Below are positions 6,444 through 15,673 of a stretch of DNA of 64,000 nucleotides, one piece after another. This DNA is from Enterobacter asburiae (GTDB lineage: Bacteria; Pseudomonadota; Gammaproteobacteria; Enterobacterales; Enterobacteriaceae). Below the pieces are notes generated by a model. It worked only from the letters and a program-made list of their open reading frames with translations. It was not told the DNA's origin and ran no database searches. The DNA lies in NCBI RefSeq assembly GCF_008080435.1, contig NZ_VRKN01000008.1, positions 1-64,000 of the forward strand, read 5' to 3'. The position numbers were made by a program, and so were the translations under genes. Position 1 is the stretch's first letter. Each line of letters begins with the position of its first letter.

Positions 6444-8418
6444 GGTCTGGCCCCCGTAATGCACAGTGCAGATCCACCAGTCTGAAGACAAACTGGCGCG
6501 TATGTTCATCTACCGCAGGCAGATGGCGCTCGATAAGGGTGGCGATGCGTTCGAGTAAGGCGTTGCGGTCTGCGGCGTTTATCCGATGAAAAAGCGCGTC
6601 AACCTCCCTGCCGGGCGGTATTTCACTGCGGCGTAAATGCATGACCGAAAGCCCCAGACGCAGCGCGTGTAATAGCCGATCGAGTGCCTGCTCTGGCGCG
6701 CGCTCGCTGCGCTGCAAACGCGGCAGCAACAGGGCGGTTCGGTCCATCATCAGGTTGATCCAGTATGTTTCATCAACCCGCAGCGTGCCCTTCACGCTGC
6801 GGCGAATGTCGCGCTGGCAAAGATTCAGCAGACGCGTGATGGCGCCATCCGCCTGCACGGTTTGCAGCAGGCTCATGCTGACGACGGCAAAGCCGGTCGC
6901 GGCGAATAGCGCGATGGCGGTGTTGGCTGCGACGGAGAAATCGCCGCTGTAATGTGCCCCCAGCTCGCACAGGATCAGCAGCGTCAGGGTGATACCCATC
7001 GCCATAAACGTGGTGGGCGGACGCGCCTGAAGCGACCCGGCCAGCAGATACGCCGGGGCAAGCACCGCCACCAGCACCGGGAAATCGCTCACCAGCGGCA
7101 GCAGCGCAAAGCTGTAGAACAGGCTAATGACCACGCCCCAGAATGAGCCAATGATGTATTTCACGATGTGCGGCGCCGGAGTATCGAAGCTGCCAAACAG
7201 CGTGCAGCAGACCCCCAGGATAGAAACCGCCGTACCGCCATCCGGCCACGCTGAGAAGATCCAGATCAGGCAGCCGCTCAGGATGATAGTGAAAGCCCCC
7301 AGCGCCGTGCGGGCTGCGGTAAGAGGATCGCGGTGGAAAACGTAGCCTTTCGCCGCGCGGGTTTGCATCTCCCCAAAGACGGGTTTGGCGCGGAGGATGG
7401 CCCCGGAAAGACGTTCGCACTGCTGCAGAAGGGCGATAGCCTCCGAGAGGTAGCGAATAAAACTGACCTGCAGCGCGTCGTCAAACGTCTGCGCCTGCGC
7501 GGCATACCGATCGATGAGAAGCGCACAGCGGAGCCGCAGCGTCTCTGCCGTGCTGCTGGTACCAGCGCCTTCAGCAGCAAGCCAGGCCTGAACGTCGCCC
7601 AGCAATGCCTGCACGTCGGCGGGCAGGGTTCCGATCGCTGGCAGACGATCGTGTAGTTCACAGTTGACGATAACCAGCCGCGCCAGCCGATCGTGGATCG
7701 CTTTCCTGGCCTGCCGCATCGGGGCTGACAGGGCAAAATCATACGGAATATGGTGGCTTATGCCCTGCAGGAACTGCAGCGCCAGGGCCAGATGCAGGGG
7801 GCCGGAAGCCGCATCGGGTTTGCCCGCTAAGGTATCCGCCACCCGCCCGCGCGCGGCCTGTAGCGTCTGGGATAATTTAGCGTTGAACTGGCCTGATACG
7901 CGCGCGGGCAGCACGTAGCGGTGAATCAGCGCCGCGCAGAAAATCCCAATCGCGATCTCCTGCACTCGGACAATGGCGACGTTAAAGATGCCGCCGGGAT
8001 CGGACACCGCCGGAAAGCCAATCAGGCTTGCGGTGTAGCCCGCCAGCACAAAGGCATAGGCCCGGGGCGTGCGTTCCAGCAGGGAGAGCCACAGGCAGAA
8101 TGCGATCCAGCCCGTCAGCACCACACTGCACAGGATCGGCGTATTCGCGAAGGTGGGCACAATCAGAACGGTCGCGCTGGCACCCACCACGGTACCGGCC
8201 AGCCGGTACAGGCTTCTGCTCAGCGATGCCCCGACCGACGTCTGCGATACGATGTAGACCGTAATAATGGCCCATGAGGGACGCTCGAGGCCTATCGACA
8301 GCGCGAGGTAATAAGCCAGCATCGCCGCGGCAAAACTCTTCGCAGCGTAGATCAACGCGCCCGCATCGTTTCGCAATGCGGCGGGCAGGCGCATGGGATG
8401 AGAGAAGATTTTATTCAT
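6436..8418 (-). CDS. FUSC-family efflux permease (AaeB/YccS type)
   Basis: 660-residue inner membrane protein with the duplicated FUSC layout: a first membrane block (about 25-175, including RPSWAIITVYIVSQTSVGAS), a large soluble region (about 185-350), a second membrane block (about 370-520, including FMAMGITLTLLI) and a C-terminal soluble domain. AaeB and relatives export hydroxylated aromatic acids such as p-hydroxybenzoate. It is first in the operon permease-DUF1656-adaptor, whereas E. coli aaeXAB has X-A-B, so this is a different subfamily. A divergent AraC regulator lies 76 bp away. GCCGG-N8-CCGGC (8419-8436) sits just ahead of the start. Confidence 0.82.
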   Translation of the reverse strand: MNKIFSHPMRLPAALRNDAGALIYAAKSFAAAMLAYYLALSIGLERPSWAIITVYIVSQTSVGASLSRSLYRLAGTVVGASATVLIVPTFANTPILCSVVLTGWIAFCLWLSLLERTPRAYAFVLAGYTASLIGFPAVSDPGGIFNVAIVRVQEIAIGIFCAALIHRYVLPARVSGQFNAKLSQTLQAARGRVADTLAGKPDAASGPLHLALALQFLQGISHHIPYDFALSAPMRQARKAIHDRLARLVIVNCELHDRLPAIGTLPADVQALLGDVQAWLAAEGAGTSSTAETLRLRCALLIDRYAAQAQTFDDALQVSFIRYLSEAIALLQQCERLSGAILRAKPVFGEMQTRAAKGYVFHRDPLTAARTALGAFTIILSGCLIWIFSAWPDGGTAVSILGVCCTLFGSFDTPAPHIVKYIIGSFWGVVISLFYSFALLPLVSDFPVLVAVLAPAYLLAGSLQARPPTTFMAMGITLTLLILCELGAHYSGDFSVAANTAIALFAATGFAVVSMSLLQTVQADGAITRLLNLCQRDIRRSVKGTLRVDETYWINLMMDRTALLLPRLQRSERAPEQALDRLLHALRLGLSVMHLRRSEIPPGREVDALFHRINAADRNALLERIATLIERHLPAVDEHTRQFVFRLVDLHCALRGPDHG

Positions 8419-8494
8419 GCCGGGATTATTACCGGCTTGCAGACCCGCTTAAATACTCTATTCTGTCAAAAAATACCTGAATGTTGCCAGAATC

Positions 8495-9289
8495 GTGAAG
8501 CCTCAACCTGCCAATATGCTGTATGACCCTGACTCTACCGCCTCTCCTGCCGTGGCGCGTCATCTGGATTTCGTGGACTACGCCGCGGAAGTGCCGGTAC
8601 ATACCCATCGCAAGGGCCAGCTGATTATTGCCCGATACGGTGCGGTCAGCTGTTACGCGGAAAATGATATCTGGATCGTGCCGCCAGACTGCGCCGTCTG
8701 GATCCCCGGCGGGATCCCGCACAGCGCCAAAGCGACCTGGAACGCGCATCTCAACTATTTGTTTATTGAGCCCGGCGCGGCGGCGCTGCCGGAGAGATGC
8801 TGCACGCTGGCGATCTCGCCCTTGATCAAGGAATTAGTGGATCGTTTAACGCGCGAAGGCGTGGACTATCCCCCCGACAGCCACGTCGCCAGACTAACCA
8901 GAGTCACGCTTGATGAGCTCGCCAGCATGCCGCAGCAGAAGCTGAGCCTGCCGGTCTCGACCGACCCGAAAATTCGCGCTATGGCCGACGCGCTGGTTAC
9001 CCGCCCTGAGGACAGAAGCACCCTGAAGGACTGGGCGAAACGGCTCGCCCTCAGCGAGCGCTCGTTTGCACGCCTGATGCAGCGCGAGACCGGGCTGAGC
9101 TTCGGGCGATGGCGCCAGCAGCTGCATTTGATTATTGCCCTGCGGGAGCTGGCAAGCGGCGTACCCGTCCAGAACGTGGCGACAACGCTCGGGTACGAAT
9201 CCGTGAATGCGTTTATCACCATGTTCCGAAAAGCGATGGGCAGCACGCCCGCCCACTACTTTGCCGAACGGAAAAACAGCGGCCGTTAG
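8495..9289 (+). CDS. AraC-family regulator with cupin sensor
   Basis: 264 residues. An N-terminal cupin-like sensor (about 20-110: VPVHTHRKGQLIIARYG, then VPPDCAVWIPGGIPHSA) is followed by two AraC HTH motifs (about 165-255, including LALSERSFARLMQRETGLSF and VATTLGYESVNAFITMFRKA). This cupin/AraC arrangement resembles NimR-type regulators of efflux genes. The start is taken as GTG at 8495; an in-frame ATG at 8516 is possible, as neither has a strong ribosome site. It is divergent from the FUSC operon and probably controls it. The stop overlaps the convergent PanE-like gene by four bases. Confidence 0.78.
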   Translation: MKPQPANMLYDPDSTASPAVARHLDFVDYAAEVPVHTHRKGQLIIARYGAVSCYAENDIWIVPPDCAVWIPGGIPHSAKATWNAHLNYLFIEPGAAALPERCCTLAISPLIKELVDRLTREGVDYPPDSHVARLTRVTLDELASMPQQKLSLPVSTDPKIRAMADALVTRPEDRSTLKDWAKRLALSERSFARLMQRETGLSFGRWRQQLHLIIALRELASGVPVQNVATTLGYESVNAFITMFRKAMGSTPAHYFAERKNSGR

Positions 9290-10176
9290 CCCGGCCCCTC
9301 GCTCCCCGCCGCCAGCAGGGGCACCACCACATCGCTGATGGGCACCGCAATACCGTGTTTGCGGCCGTAGCGCTGGATCACGCCGTTGCGAATATCCCAC
9401 TCCATCGGGCGATCCGCCTGACGGTCGGCAAGGATTGACGTGCCCAAATCTGCGGGCGCACGCTGGAAGTTCGCCAGAATCTCCTGGGCCACCGCATCGT
9501 CCAGCTTCGCCCCCTCGGCGCGGGCGACGGCAAGCCCCTCGCGCAGGTAGGCCAGCGCAAGCTCGCTGATATCCTCACGGGAGAACATCCCGGCGCGGCG
9601 GTTGGCCAGTACCATCAGCCCGGCGACCGCGTTTTGCAGCAGCTTGCGCCAGGCGACGGTGGCAAAATCTGGCGAGAGTTCAACTTCACAGCGCGTATCG
9701 CGAAGCGCCTCTACCACCCGCTGCGCCTGCGGTACGTCCGGCAGCGTCAGGCGCGGCTTCGCCCGCAGCCAGACGGAGGCATCCGGCTCGCGCTGCGCCG
9801 GGAACCAGACCACCGACGGCAGTACCGTCGCGCCGTTGACCCACGGCTCAAGCTGGGCCTTTTGCTCCACGCCGTTTTGCAGCGCGCAGACCACGGTGTT
9901 TTCATCGCACAACGCGCGCAGCCATCCGGCGCTGTCGGCATTTTGGGTCGTTTTTACCGCCACAAAAACGAGATCGACGGGGCGCGTGATGACGGTCGGA
10001 TCGGTGAATACCGGACCGGGCACCACAGTTTCACCCTCGTCGTGACGCAGGCGTAATTCCGGGTGCGCGGTGCGTCCGCACAGCAGCGGTGTACGGCCAG
10101 CATCATGCAGCACCGCGGCAATGGTAGTCCCAATCGCACCCGGTCCTATCAGCGCAATGGTTGGATAGTCAGACAT
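9286..10176 (-). CDS. PanE/ApbA-type ketopantoate reductase paralogue
   Basis: 296 residues. The N-terminal Rossmann motif is IALIGPGAIGTTIAAVL (about 7-23; family form GxGxxG, here GPGAIG). The middle carries VFVAVKTTQ (about 70-78) and LQNGVE (about 98-103), both PanE hallmarks, and the C-terminal helical domain has WRKLLQNAVAGLMVL (about 178-192) with the conserved catalytic Lys and Asn. Family enzymes reduce 2-dehydropantoate or similar 2-keto acids with NADPH. The housekeeping panE of enterobacteria lies elsewhere, and conservation here looks moderate, so the substrate is open. It is convergent with the AraC gene and divergent from ybdK. Confidence 0.75.
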   Translation of the reverse strand: MSDYPTIALIGPGAIGTTIAAVLHDAGRTPLLCGRTAHPELRLRHDEGETVVPGPVFTDPTVITRPVDLVFVAVKTTQNADSAGWLRALCDENTVVCALQNGVEQKAQLEPWVNGATVLPSVVWFPAQREPDASVWLRAKPRLTLPDVPQAQRVVEALRDTRCEVELSPDFATVAWRKLLQNAVAGLMVLANRRAGMFSREDISELALAYLREGLAVARAEGAKLDDAVAQEILANFQRAPADLGTSILADRQADRPMEWDIRNGVIQRYGRKHGIAVPISDVVVPLLAAGSEGPG

Positions 10177-10239
10177 GAATCACTCCCCTTTTGCTAAGCC
10201 TGCTATCAGTTATACCACCCTGAGACGAGCGCGCCACAC

Positions 10240-10273
10240 CCGTTGTCTATACTCAACACACAACAGACAACGG
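10240..10273 (+). promoter_or_regulatory. Stem-loop at the ybdK ribosome site
   Basis: Perfect 9-bp inverted repeat CCGTTGTCT (10240-10248) and AGACAACGG (10265-10273) with a 16-base loop. The right arm runs into the Shine-Dalgarno GGAG (10272-10275) of ybdK. It could mask translation or serve as an operator. Confidence 0.45.
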
Positions 10274-10281
10274 AGTGCGCC

Positions 10282-11403
10282 ATGCCTTTACCCGATTTTA
10301 AGTCCTCTGAACCTTTCACCCTCGGCATCGAACTCGAACTGCAGGTGGTTAACCCGCCGGGCTACGATCTGAGCCAGGACTCCTCCGCGCTCATCGCCGC
10401 CGTCAAAGACGACATCAAAGGCGGCGAAGTCAAACACGACATCACCGAAAGCATGCTCGAAATCGCCACCGGCGTGTGCCAGAACATCGATCAGGCGGCG
10501 GGGCAGTTCTCGGTGATGCAGCAGAGCATCCTGCGTGCAGCGGCGAAGCAGCATATCCAGATCTGCGGCGGCGGGACGCACCCGTTCCAGAAGTGGCAGC
10601 GTCAGGAGGTGTGCGACGACGAGCGCTATAACGTCACGCTGGAGCGCTTTGGCTATCTGATTTTGCAGGCGACGGTGTTCGGCCAGCACGTGCACGTCGG
10701 CTGCCGGACCGGGGACGATGCCATTTACCTGCTGCACGGCCTGTCGCGCTTCGTGCCGCACTTTATCGCCCTTGCCGCGTCGTCGCCTTATATGCAGGGC
10801 ACGGACACGAAGTTCTCCTCGTCGCGGCTCAACATCTTCTCGGGGTTTCCGGATAACGGCCAGATGCCGTGGGTCAACAGCTGGCAGGAGTTCGAGGGGC
10901 TGTTCCGCCGCCTGAGTTCCACCAGCATGATCGACAGCATTAAAGATCTGCACTGGGACATCCGCCCCAGCCCGCACTTCGGCACCGTGGAGGTGCGGGT
11001 GATGGATACCCCGCTGACGCTCGGCCACGCGATTAACATCGCCGGGCTTATTCAGGCGACGTCGCACTGGCTGCTGACCGCGCGGCCCTATAAGCATCAG
11101 GAGAGGGATTTTCTGCTCTACCGCTTTAACCGTTTTCAGGCCTGTCGCTACGGGCTGGAGGGGATCCTGACGGACGTGCACACCGGCGAGCACAAAACCG
11201 TGGCGGAAGACATTGTGTGGCTGCTGGAGCAGGTTGCGCCCTCGGCCGAGAAGCTTGGCGCGACGAGCGCAATCAATGAAATTGCCCTGCTGTTAAAGCA
11301 GGGCAAGAGCGAGGCGCAGCGCATGCGGGAGTTTATCGCCGACGGCGGCTCGCTGATTTCTCTGGTTCAGAAGCACTGCGAGCTGTGGGCGACGAGTCCG
11401 TAA
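10282..11403 (+). CDS. ybdK: YbdK carboxylate-amine ligase (weak gamma-glutamylcysteine ligase)
   Basis: 373 residues, within one residue of E. coli YbdK (372). The start [20 protein letters not shown] is as in E. coli, with the GIELE metal-binding strand, ESMLEIATG, the core [13 protein letters not shown] (about 93-105) and FGQHVHVG (about 133-140), and [20 protein letters not shown] (about 227-246). It belongs to the glutamate-cysteine ligase 2 family; E. coli YbdK has weak gamma-glutamylcysteine ligase activity in vitro and its true substrate is unknown. ATG at 10282 follows ACGGAG. Its last 71 bases overlap, in antisense, the end of the RND pump gene. In E. coli ybdJ lies next to it; here about 7.5 kb separates them. 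Confidence 0.93.
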   Translation: MPLPDFKSSEPFTLGIELELQVVNPPGYDLSQDSSALIAAVKDDIKGGEVKHDITESMLEIATGVCQNIDQAAGQFSVMQQSILRAAAKQHIQICGGGTHPFQKWQRQEVCDDERYNVTLERFGYLILQATVFGQHVHVGCRTGDDAIYLLHGLSRFVPHFIALAASSPYMQGTDTKFSSSRLNIFSGFPDNGQMPWVNSWQEFEGLFRRLSSTSMIDSIKDLHWDIRPSPHFGTVEVRVMDTPLTLGHAINIAGLIQATSHWLLTARPYKHQERDFLLYRFNRFQACRYGLEGILTDVHTGEHKTVAEDIVWLLEQVAPSAEKLGATSAINEIALLLKQGKSEAQRMREFIADGGSLISLVQKHCELWATSP

Positions 11404-14400
11404 GGCCGTGGCCCCACTCACGCAGGCGCTGGAACAGCACAAACAGCGCCGGGATAAACAGGATCCCTACCACGGTTGCCACCAGCATGCCGCTGAAGAC
11501 CGTGGTGCCGATGATGCGGCGGCTCTGGGCGCCCGCCCCGGTCGCCAGCATCATGGGCAATACACCGATAATGAACGACACGGCGGTCATCATCACCGCG
11601 CGGAAGCGGCGTGATGCCCCTTCCCGCGCCGCATCGACAATCGCCATCCCGTCCATGCGCCGTGCGCGGGCGAACTCCACGATAAGAATCGCGTTCTTGG
11701 CGGCCAGGGCTATGAGTAGAACCAGACCTATCTGCACGTAAACGTCATTGGCGTATCCGGCCCTCCACAGCCACACCAGCGCCCCGCCAATAGCGAACAG
11801 CACCGAGAGCATCACGCTCGCCGGGAGCGTCCAGCTTTCGTACTGGGCGACGAGGAACAGCCACGCCATCACCACCGCCGCCAGCACAATCCATACCGCC
11901 TGGTTCCCGGTCTGCTGCTCCTGATACGACATACCGCTCCAGGCGTAGTCGTACCCCGCTGGCAGGTTCTCCGCCAGAAGCTCGCCCATCACCGCCATCG
12001 CGGTGCTGCTGCTCACCCCTTCCGCTGCCGAACCGCTTACCGACACGGACGGAAACTGGTTGTACTGCTGCAGGAACGGCGCGCCGACGGTCGGCGTGAT
12101 GGTGACCAGGTTGCTCAGGCGCACCCGCTCGCCGCTGTTGCTGCGCACGAACAGCTCGCTGATTTGCCCGGCGCGCTCGCGCCACTGCATCTCGTTTTGC
12201 ATCACCACGTGGTAGACGCGATTGTTGACGCTGAAATCCCCGGCGCGCGTGCCGCCAAAGGCGGTTTGCAGGCTGCTGAAGATGCGCGACACCGGCACGT
12301 CGAGACGCGCGGCGCGCTCGCGGTCAACGGTCAGCGTCAGCTGCGGCACGTTGCTGCTCCAGGTGGTGAACACGCGGCTCAGGTGCGGGTGCTGGTTGGC
12401 TTTCATCAGCACCTCACGCGTCACGCGCTCCAGCTCCGCCGGGCTCTGCCCCGCCTGCGCCTGTATGCGCAGGTCGAAGCCGGAGGCGTTACCCAGCCCA
12501 GGCAGCGTTGGCGGCGCGAAGGTCATGATGGTCGCTTCCGGCAGGGCCAGCAGCTGACGCTGCAGGCTCCCCATCACCTCGTCCAGCGGCGGGCGCTCGC
12601 TCCAGTCCTTCAGCATGACGGAGATAAACCCGCCGTTGGAGGCGCTGGTGCCGTTGAGGATGTTAAACCCGGAGACCTGAATCACGTCTTCCACCGCCGG
12701 ATTTTTAGCGATGAGTTCGCGTGCCGTGCTCATCACCGCTTCGGTGCGCTCCAGCGAGGCCGCTTCCGGCAGCTGGACGCTGGCGAAGAAGTAGCCCTGG
12801 TCTTCCTGCGGCAGGAAGCCTTTTGGCATCGACGTAAAGCTGAATGCCACCACGGCCGCCGCGCCTGCGGTGGCCAGCAGCGCCAGCCACGGGCGCAGGT
12901 TTAAGACATGCACGATGCGGGTGTAGAAACTGCGCGTGGCATCCAGTCCACGGTTAAAGGCGCGATAAACTGCCGCAGGTTTCTCCGGGCGCGGACGCAG
13001 CAGCATCGCGCAGAGCGCGGGCGTCAGGGTCAGCGCCACGAGGCTTGAAAGCGTCACGGCGGTCGAGAGCGTCACCGCGAACTGGCGGTACAGCTCGCCG
13101 ACGATCCCCGGCAACAGCGCCACCGGCACAAACACCGCCAGCAGCACCAGCGTTGTCGCAATCACCGGCCCGGCAATCTGGCGCAACGCCAGCGCGGTCG
13201 CCGCCGTGCGGCTCTGCCCTTCCGCCATTAGCGTTTCGACGCTCTCCACCACCACGATGGCGTCATCCACCACCATGGTCAGCGCCAGAATAATGGCGAA
13301 CAGGCTCAGCGTATTGGCGGAGTAGCCCAGCGTGTAGAGCACCGCAAAGGTGCCCACCAGTGATACCGGAATGGCGAGCGCGACAATCAGCGTCGCACGC
13401 CAGCTTTGCAGGAACAGGGAAACGACGATAACCACCGCCAGCATCGTCAGCGCCAGAGAGACGCCGATCTCCTTAATGGTGGCGGCAACAAAAGAGGTGG
13501 TGTCAAATTTCACCTCGTAGACCAGGTCGTCCGGGAAACGCGTCGAGAGACGTTCCAGCTCCCCGCGCACCGCGTCGGCCACGCGCAGGGCGTTGGCGGA
13601 CGGTGTCGGGTAGATGCCGAGGTAGGCGGAGTCGTGCCCGTTCAGCTGTGCACCGGAGCTGTAGCTGCGCGAGCCGAGCTCAATGGTGGCGACATCCTTC
13701 AGGCGCACCAGTTGACCCATCTCGCCCGCGCGGATAATGATGTCGGCAAAGTCTTCGGCCTGGTTTAAGCGCCCCAGCCCGTTGATGGTCAGGGTCTGCT
13801 GCTGGCCATTAAACACCGGCGGCGTGCCGACCTGGCCTGCCGCCCCCTGCACGTTCTGCTCGCGCAGCGCCTGCGCCACGTCGTCGGTCGTGACGTTCAG
13901 GGCGTTCATGCGGTCCGGACGTAGCCAGATGCGCATGCTGTAGTCGCGCGCGCCAAACATCTGCACCTGCCCGACGCCCGGCAGACGCGACAGCGCCTCG
14001 CGCACCTGGGTGCTGGCATAGTTGCTGACGAACAGCGGTGTGTGGGTGTTGTTCGGTGAGTAAAGACTTACCCCCATCATCAGGTTGGTCGCACGCTTGC
14101 GTACCTGCACGCCGTTTTGCTGCGCCTCGGTCGGCAGCTGCGCCACGGCCTGCGCCACGCGGTTCTGCACGTCGATGGCGGCGAGATCCGGATCGGTACC
14201 CGCCGCAAAGGTAATGTTCAGGCTATACGAGCCTTCGTCCGAGCTGGTGGACTCCATATAGAGCATGTGATCCACGCCGTTAAGCTGGGTCTCCAGCGGC
14301 GTGGCGATAGCCTCCGCCACGTCAGCCGAACTGGCACCCGGCCAGCTGGCAGACACATTCACCACCGGCGGCGTGATCTGCGGGTACTGCTCCACCGGGA

Positions 14401-14488
14401 TAATCCTCAGCGCAATGGCCCCCAGCAGGGTGATGACCAGCGCAATCACCATCGCGAAGCGCGGGCGTTTGATGAAAAACGTCAGCAT
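11333..14488 (-). CDS. RND multidrug efflux permease (AcrB/HAE1 family)
   Basis: 1051-residue inner membrane proton-driven exporter. Hallmarks: the N-terminal [20 protein letters not shown], the TM4 proton-relay pair in [16 protein letters not shown] (about 405-420), the TM10 lysine in [18 protein letters not shown] (about 945-962), and two large periplasmic loops. It pairs with the adaptor gene ten bases upstream; no outer membrane factor is encoded, so TolC is the likely exit duct. The family expels drugs, detergents and solvents; this member is not one of AcrB, AcrD, AcrF, MdtB/C or OqxB by its N-terminus. Oddity: the last 23 or so residues (after REWGHG) are encoded antisense to the 3' end of ybdK, suggesting the original stop was lost. 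Confidence 0.85.
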   Translation of the reverse strand: MLTFFIKRPRFAMVIALVITLLGAIALRIIPVEQYPQITPPVVNVSASWPGASSADVAEAIATPLETQLNGVDHMLYMESTSSDEGSYSLNITFAAGTDPDLAAIDVQNRVAQAVAQLPTEAQQNGVQVRKRATNLMMGVSLYSPNNTHTPLFVSNYASTQVREALSRLPGVGQVQMFGARDYSMRIWLRPDRMNALNVTTDDVAQALREQNVQGAAGQVGTPPVFNGQQQTLTINGLGRLNQAEDFADIIIRAGEMGQLVRLKDVATIELGSRSYSSGAQLNGHDSAYLGIYPTPSANALRVADAVRGELERLSTRFPDDLVYEVKFDTTSFVAATIKEIGVSLALTMLAVVIVVSLFLQSWRATLIVALAIPVSLVGTFAVLYTLGYSANTLSLFAIILALTMVVDDAIVVVESVETLMAEGQSRTAATALALRQIAGPVIATTLVLLAVFVPVALLPGIVGELYRQFAVTLSTAVTLSSLVALTLTPALCAMLLRPRPEKPAAVYRAFNRGLDATRSFYTRIVHVLNLRPWLALLATAGAAAVVAFSFTSMPKGFLPQEDQGYFFASVQLPEAASLERTEAVMSTARELIAKNPAVEDVIQVSGFNILNGTSASNGGFISVMLKDWSERPPLDEVMGSLQRQLLALPEATIMTFAPPTLPGLGNASGFDLRIQAQAGQSPAELERVTREVLMKANQHPHLSRVFTTWSSNVPQLTLTVDRERAARLDVPVSRIFSSLQTAFGGTRAGDFSVNNRVYHVVMQNEMQWRERAGQISELFVRSNSGERVRLSNLVTITPTVGAPFLQQYNQFPSVSVSGSAAEGVSSSTAMAVMGELLAENLPAGYDYAWSGMSYQEQQTGNQAVWIVLAAVVMAWLFLVAQYESWTLPASVMLSVLFAIGGALVWLWRAGYANDVYVQIGLVLLIALAAKNAILIVEFARARRMDGMAIVDAAREGASRRFRAVMMTAVSFIIGVLPMMLATGAGAQSRRIIGTTVFSGMLVATVVGILFIPALFVLFQRLREWGHGLTDSSPTARSASEPEKSASRRRR

Positions 14489-14497
14489 GATGGCTCC

Positions 14498-15559
14498 TTA
14501 ATTCAGTATCTGGACGGCAGCACCTGGCTGCACGCGCTGCGCGCCATCAGTAATCGCTCGCTCACCGGACTTCACGCCGGAGGTAATCCGGAACTGCTGG
14601 CCGATCTGCCCGGCAACGTTCAGCGGGCGCATTTCGGCTTTGCCGTCGGCATTAACTACCCAAGCAAAGAACCCGTCGCCGTTCTGCTGGACCGCAGCGG
14701 CGGGCAGGGTCAGCACCACCTTCTCGCTCATCGGGCGCAGAGTCACATTCACGTTGCCGCCGGGCAGGATCTGATGGCGCGGATTGGCGAACTCGGCGCG
14801 CAGCATCACGCTGGCGGTGCGCGGATCGACGCGGTTGTCTACGGAGGTGAGCTCGCCGCTGACGCGCTGGCCGTTGCTGTCAATTAACGCCTGCCAGGCC
14901 TGCTTCATGGCGCTGATATCCGTATGCTGCCCGGCTTTGGCGGCAAAAGCACCCTCTTCCAGCGCAAAGGCGATGCGAATGGGATCGAGCTGCACCACCT
15001 CCACCAGCACGCCGCTTGCAGGATTAACCAGGCTGCCCACGTGGAACTGGCTGTGCCCCACGCGACCGTCAATCGGCGAGGCGATGCGGGTATAAGTCAG
15101 GGTGACGCTGCGGGTGTCGAGCCGGGCTTTCGCCTGCTCCAGCGCGGCGCTGGCGACGTCCCGCTGCATGCGGGCGTTGTCCACGTCATGACGGCTGATG
15201 GCGTTGCTGCTGCCCAGGCTTTCAAAGCGGGAAAGCTGCTGCTGCGCCTGGCGCAGCGTGGCTTCGGCGCTTCTCACTTCGGCCTGCGCCAGACGCAGGG
15301 CGGCGCGCGGCTCGGCGTCGTCCAGCTCAAACAGCACGTCGCCTTTTTTCACGTACTGCCCGTCGCGGAAGTTGATTTTGGTGATCACGCCTTCCGTACG
15401 GGCACGTAGCTCAACGGTATGGATGGCTTCGATGCGGCCCGGGATCTGGCGCTCGGCGGCATGGGCGGTCTGCTCTACGGTGGCGACGCGAACGGGAATG
15501 GCGGCGAATACGGGTTGCAGAGTGCAGGCGAGGAGCGCGAAAAGGAGTGGGAGTTTCAT
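14498..15559 (-). CDS. RND periplasmic adaptor (MFP)
   Basis: 353 residues. Start at the ATG at 15559 (GAGG upstream), giving a short signal MKLPLLFALLACTLQPVFA; an upstream extension would be translated from repeat DNA. A Cys at position 12 is a poor lipobox match, so signal peptidase I cleavage after VFA seems likelier. Then come a lipoyl half (VELRARTEGVITKINFRDGQ, about 48-67), the helical hairpin (about 80-145), the second lipoyl half (YTRIASPIDGRVG) and beta-barrel and membrane-proximal domains (LRAEFANPRHQILPGGNVNV). It links the RND pump, ten bases downstream, to an outer membrane channel. The upstream repeat pair at 15582-15662 separates it from the P-type ATPase gene. Confidence 0.85.
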   Translation of the reverse strand: MKLPLLFALLACTLQPVFAAIPVRVATVEQTAHAAERQIPGRIEAIHTVELRARTEGVITKINFRDGQYVKKGDVLFELDDAEPRAALRLAQAEVRSAEATLRQAQQQLSRFESLGSSNAISRHDVDNARMQRDVASAALEQAKARLDTRSVTLTYTRIASPIDGRVGHSQFHVGSLVNPASGVLVEVVQLDPIRIAFALEEGAFAAKAGQHTDISAMKQAWQALIDSNGQRVSGELTSVDNRVDPRTASVMLRAEFANPRHQILPGGNVNVTLRPMSEKVVLTLPAAAVQQNGDGFFAWVVNADGKAEMRPLNVAGQIGQQFRITSGVKSGERAITDGAQRVQPGAAVQILN

Positions 15560-15581
15560 GGAGAGTACCTCGGCGTTGTTT

Positions 15582-15662
15582 CCCCTCACCCTAACCCCCT
15601 CCCCAAAGGGGAGAGGGAACTTGAACACCCTCTCCCTTTTGGGGAGAGGGCAGGGTGAGGGG
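15582..15662. repeat. CCCTCACCC-type intergenic repeat, inverted pair
   Basis: CCCCTCACCCTAACCCCCTC begins one unit and GGGGAGAGGGCAGGGTGAGG ends the facing unit, with CCAAAGGGGAGAGGG and CCCTCTCCCTTTTGG between. The block folds as one large hairpin. Related units lie at 27137, 44932, 48362 and 54541. Confidence 0.75.
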
Positions 15663-15673
15663 TAAGGTTTTCG

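Noticed and set aside
15582-15662. Repeats considered as CRISPR or transposon ends
   Set aside because: No regular spacing, no spacers, no cas or transposase genes; the units are self-complementary intergenic repeats.
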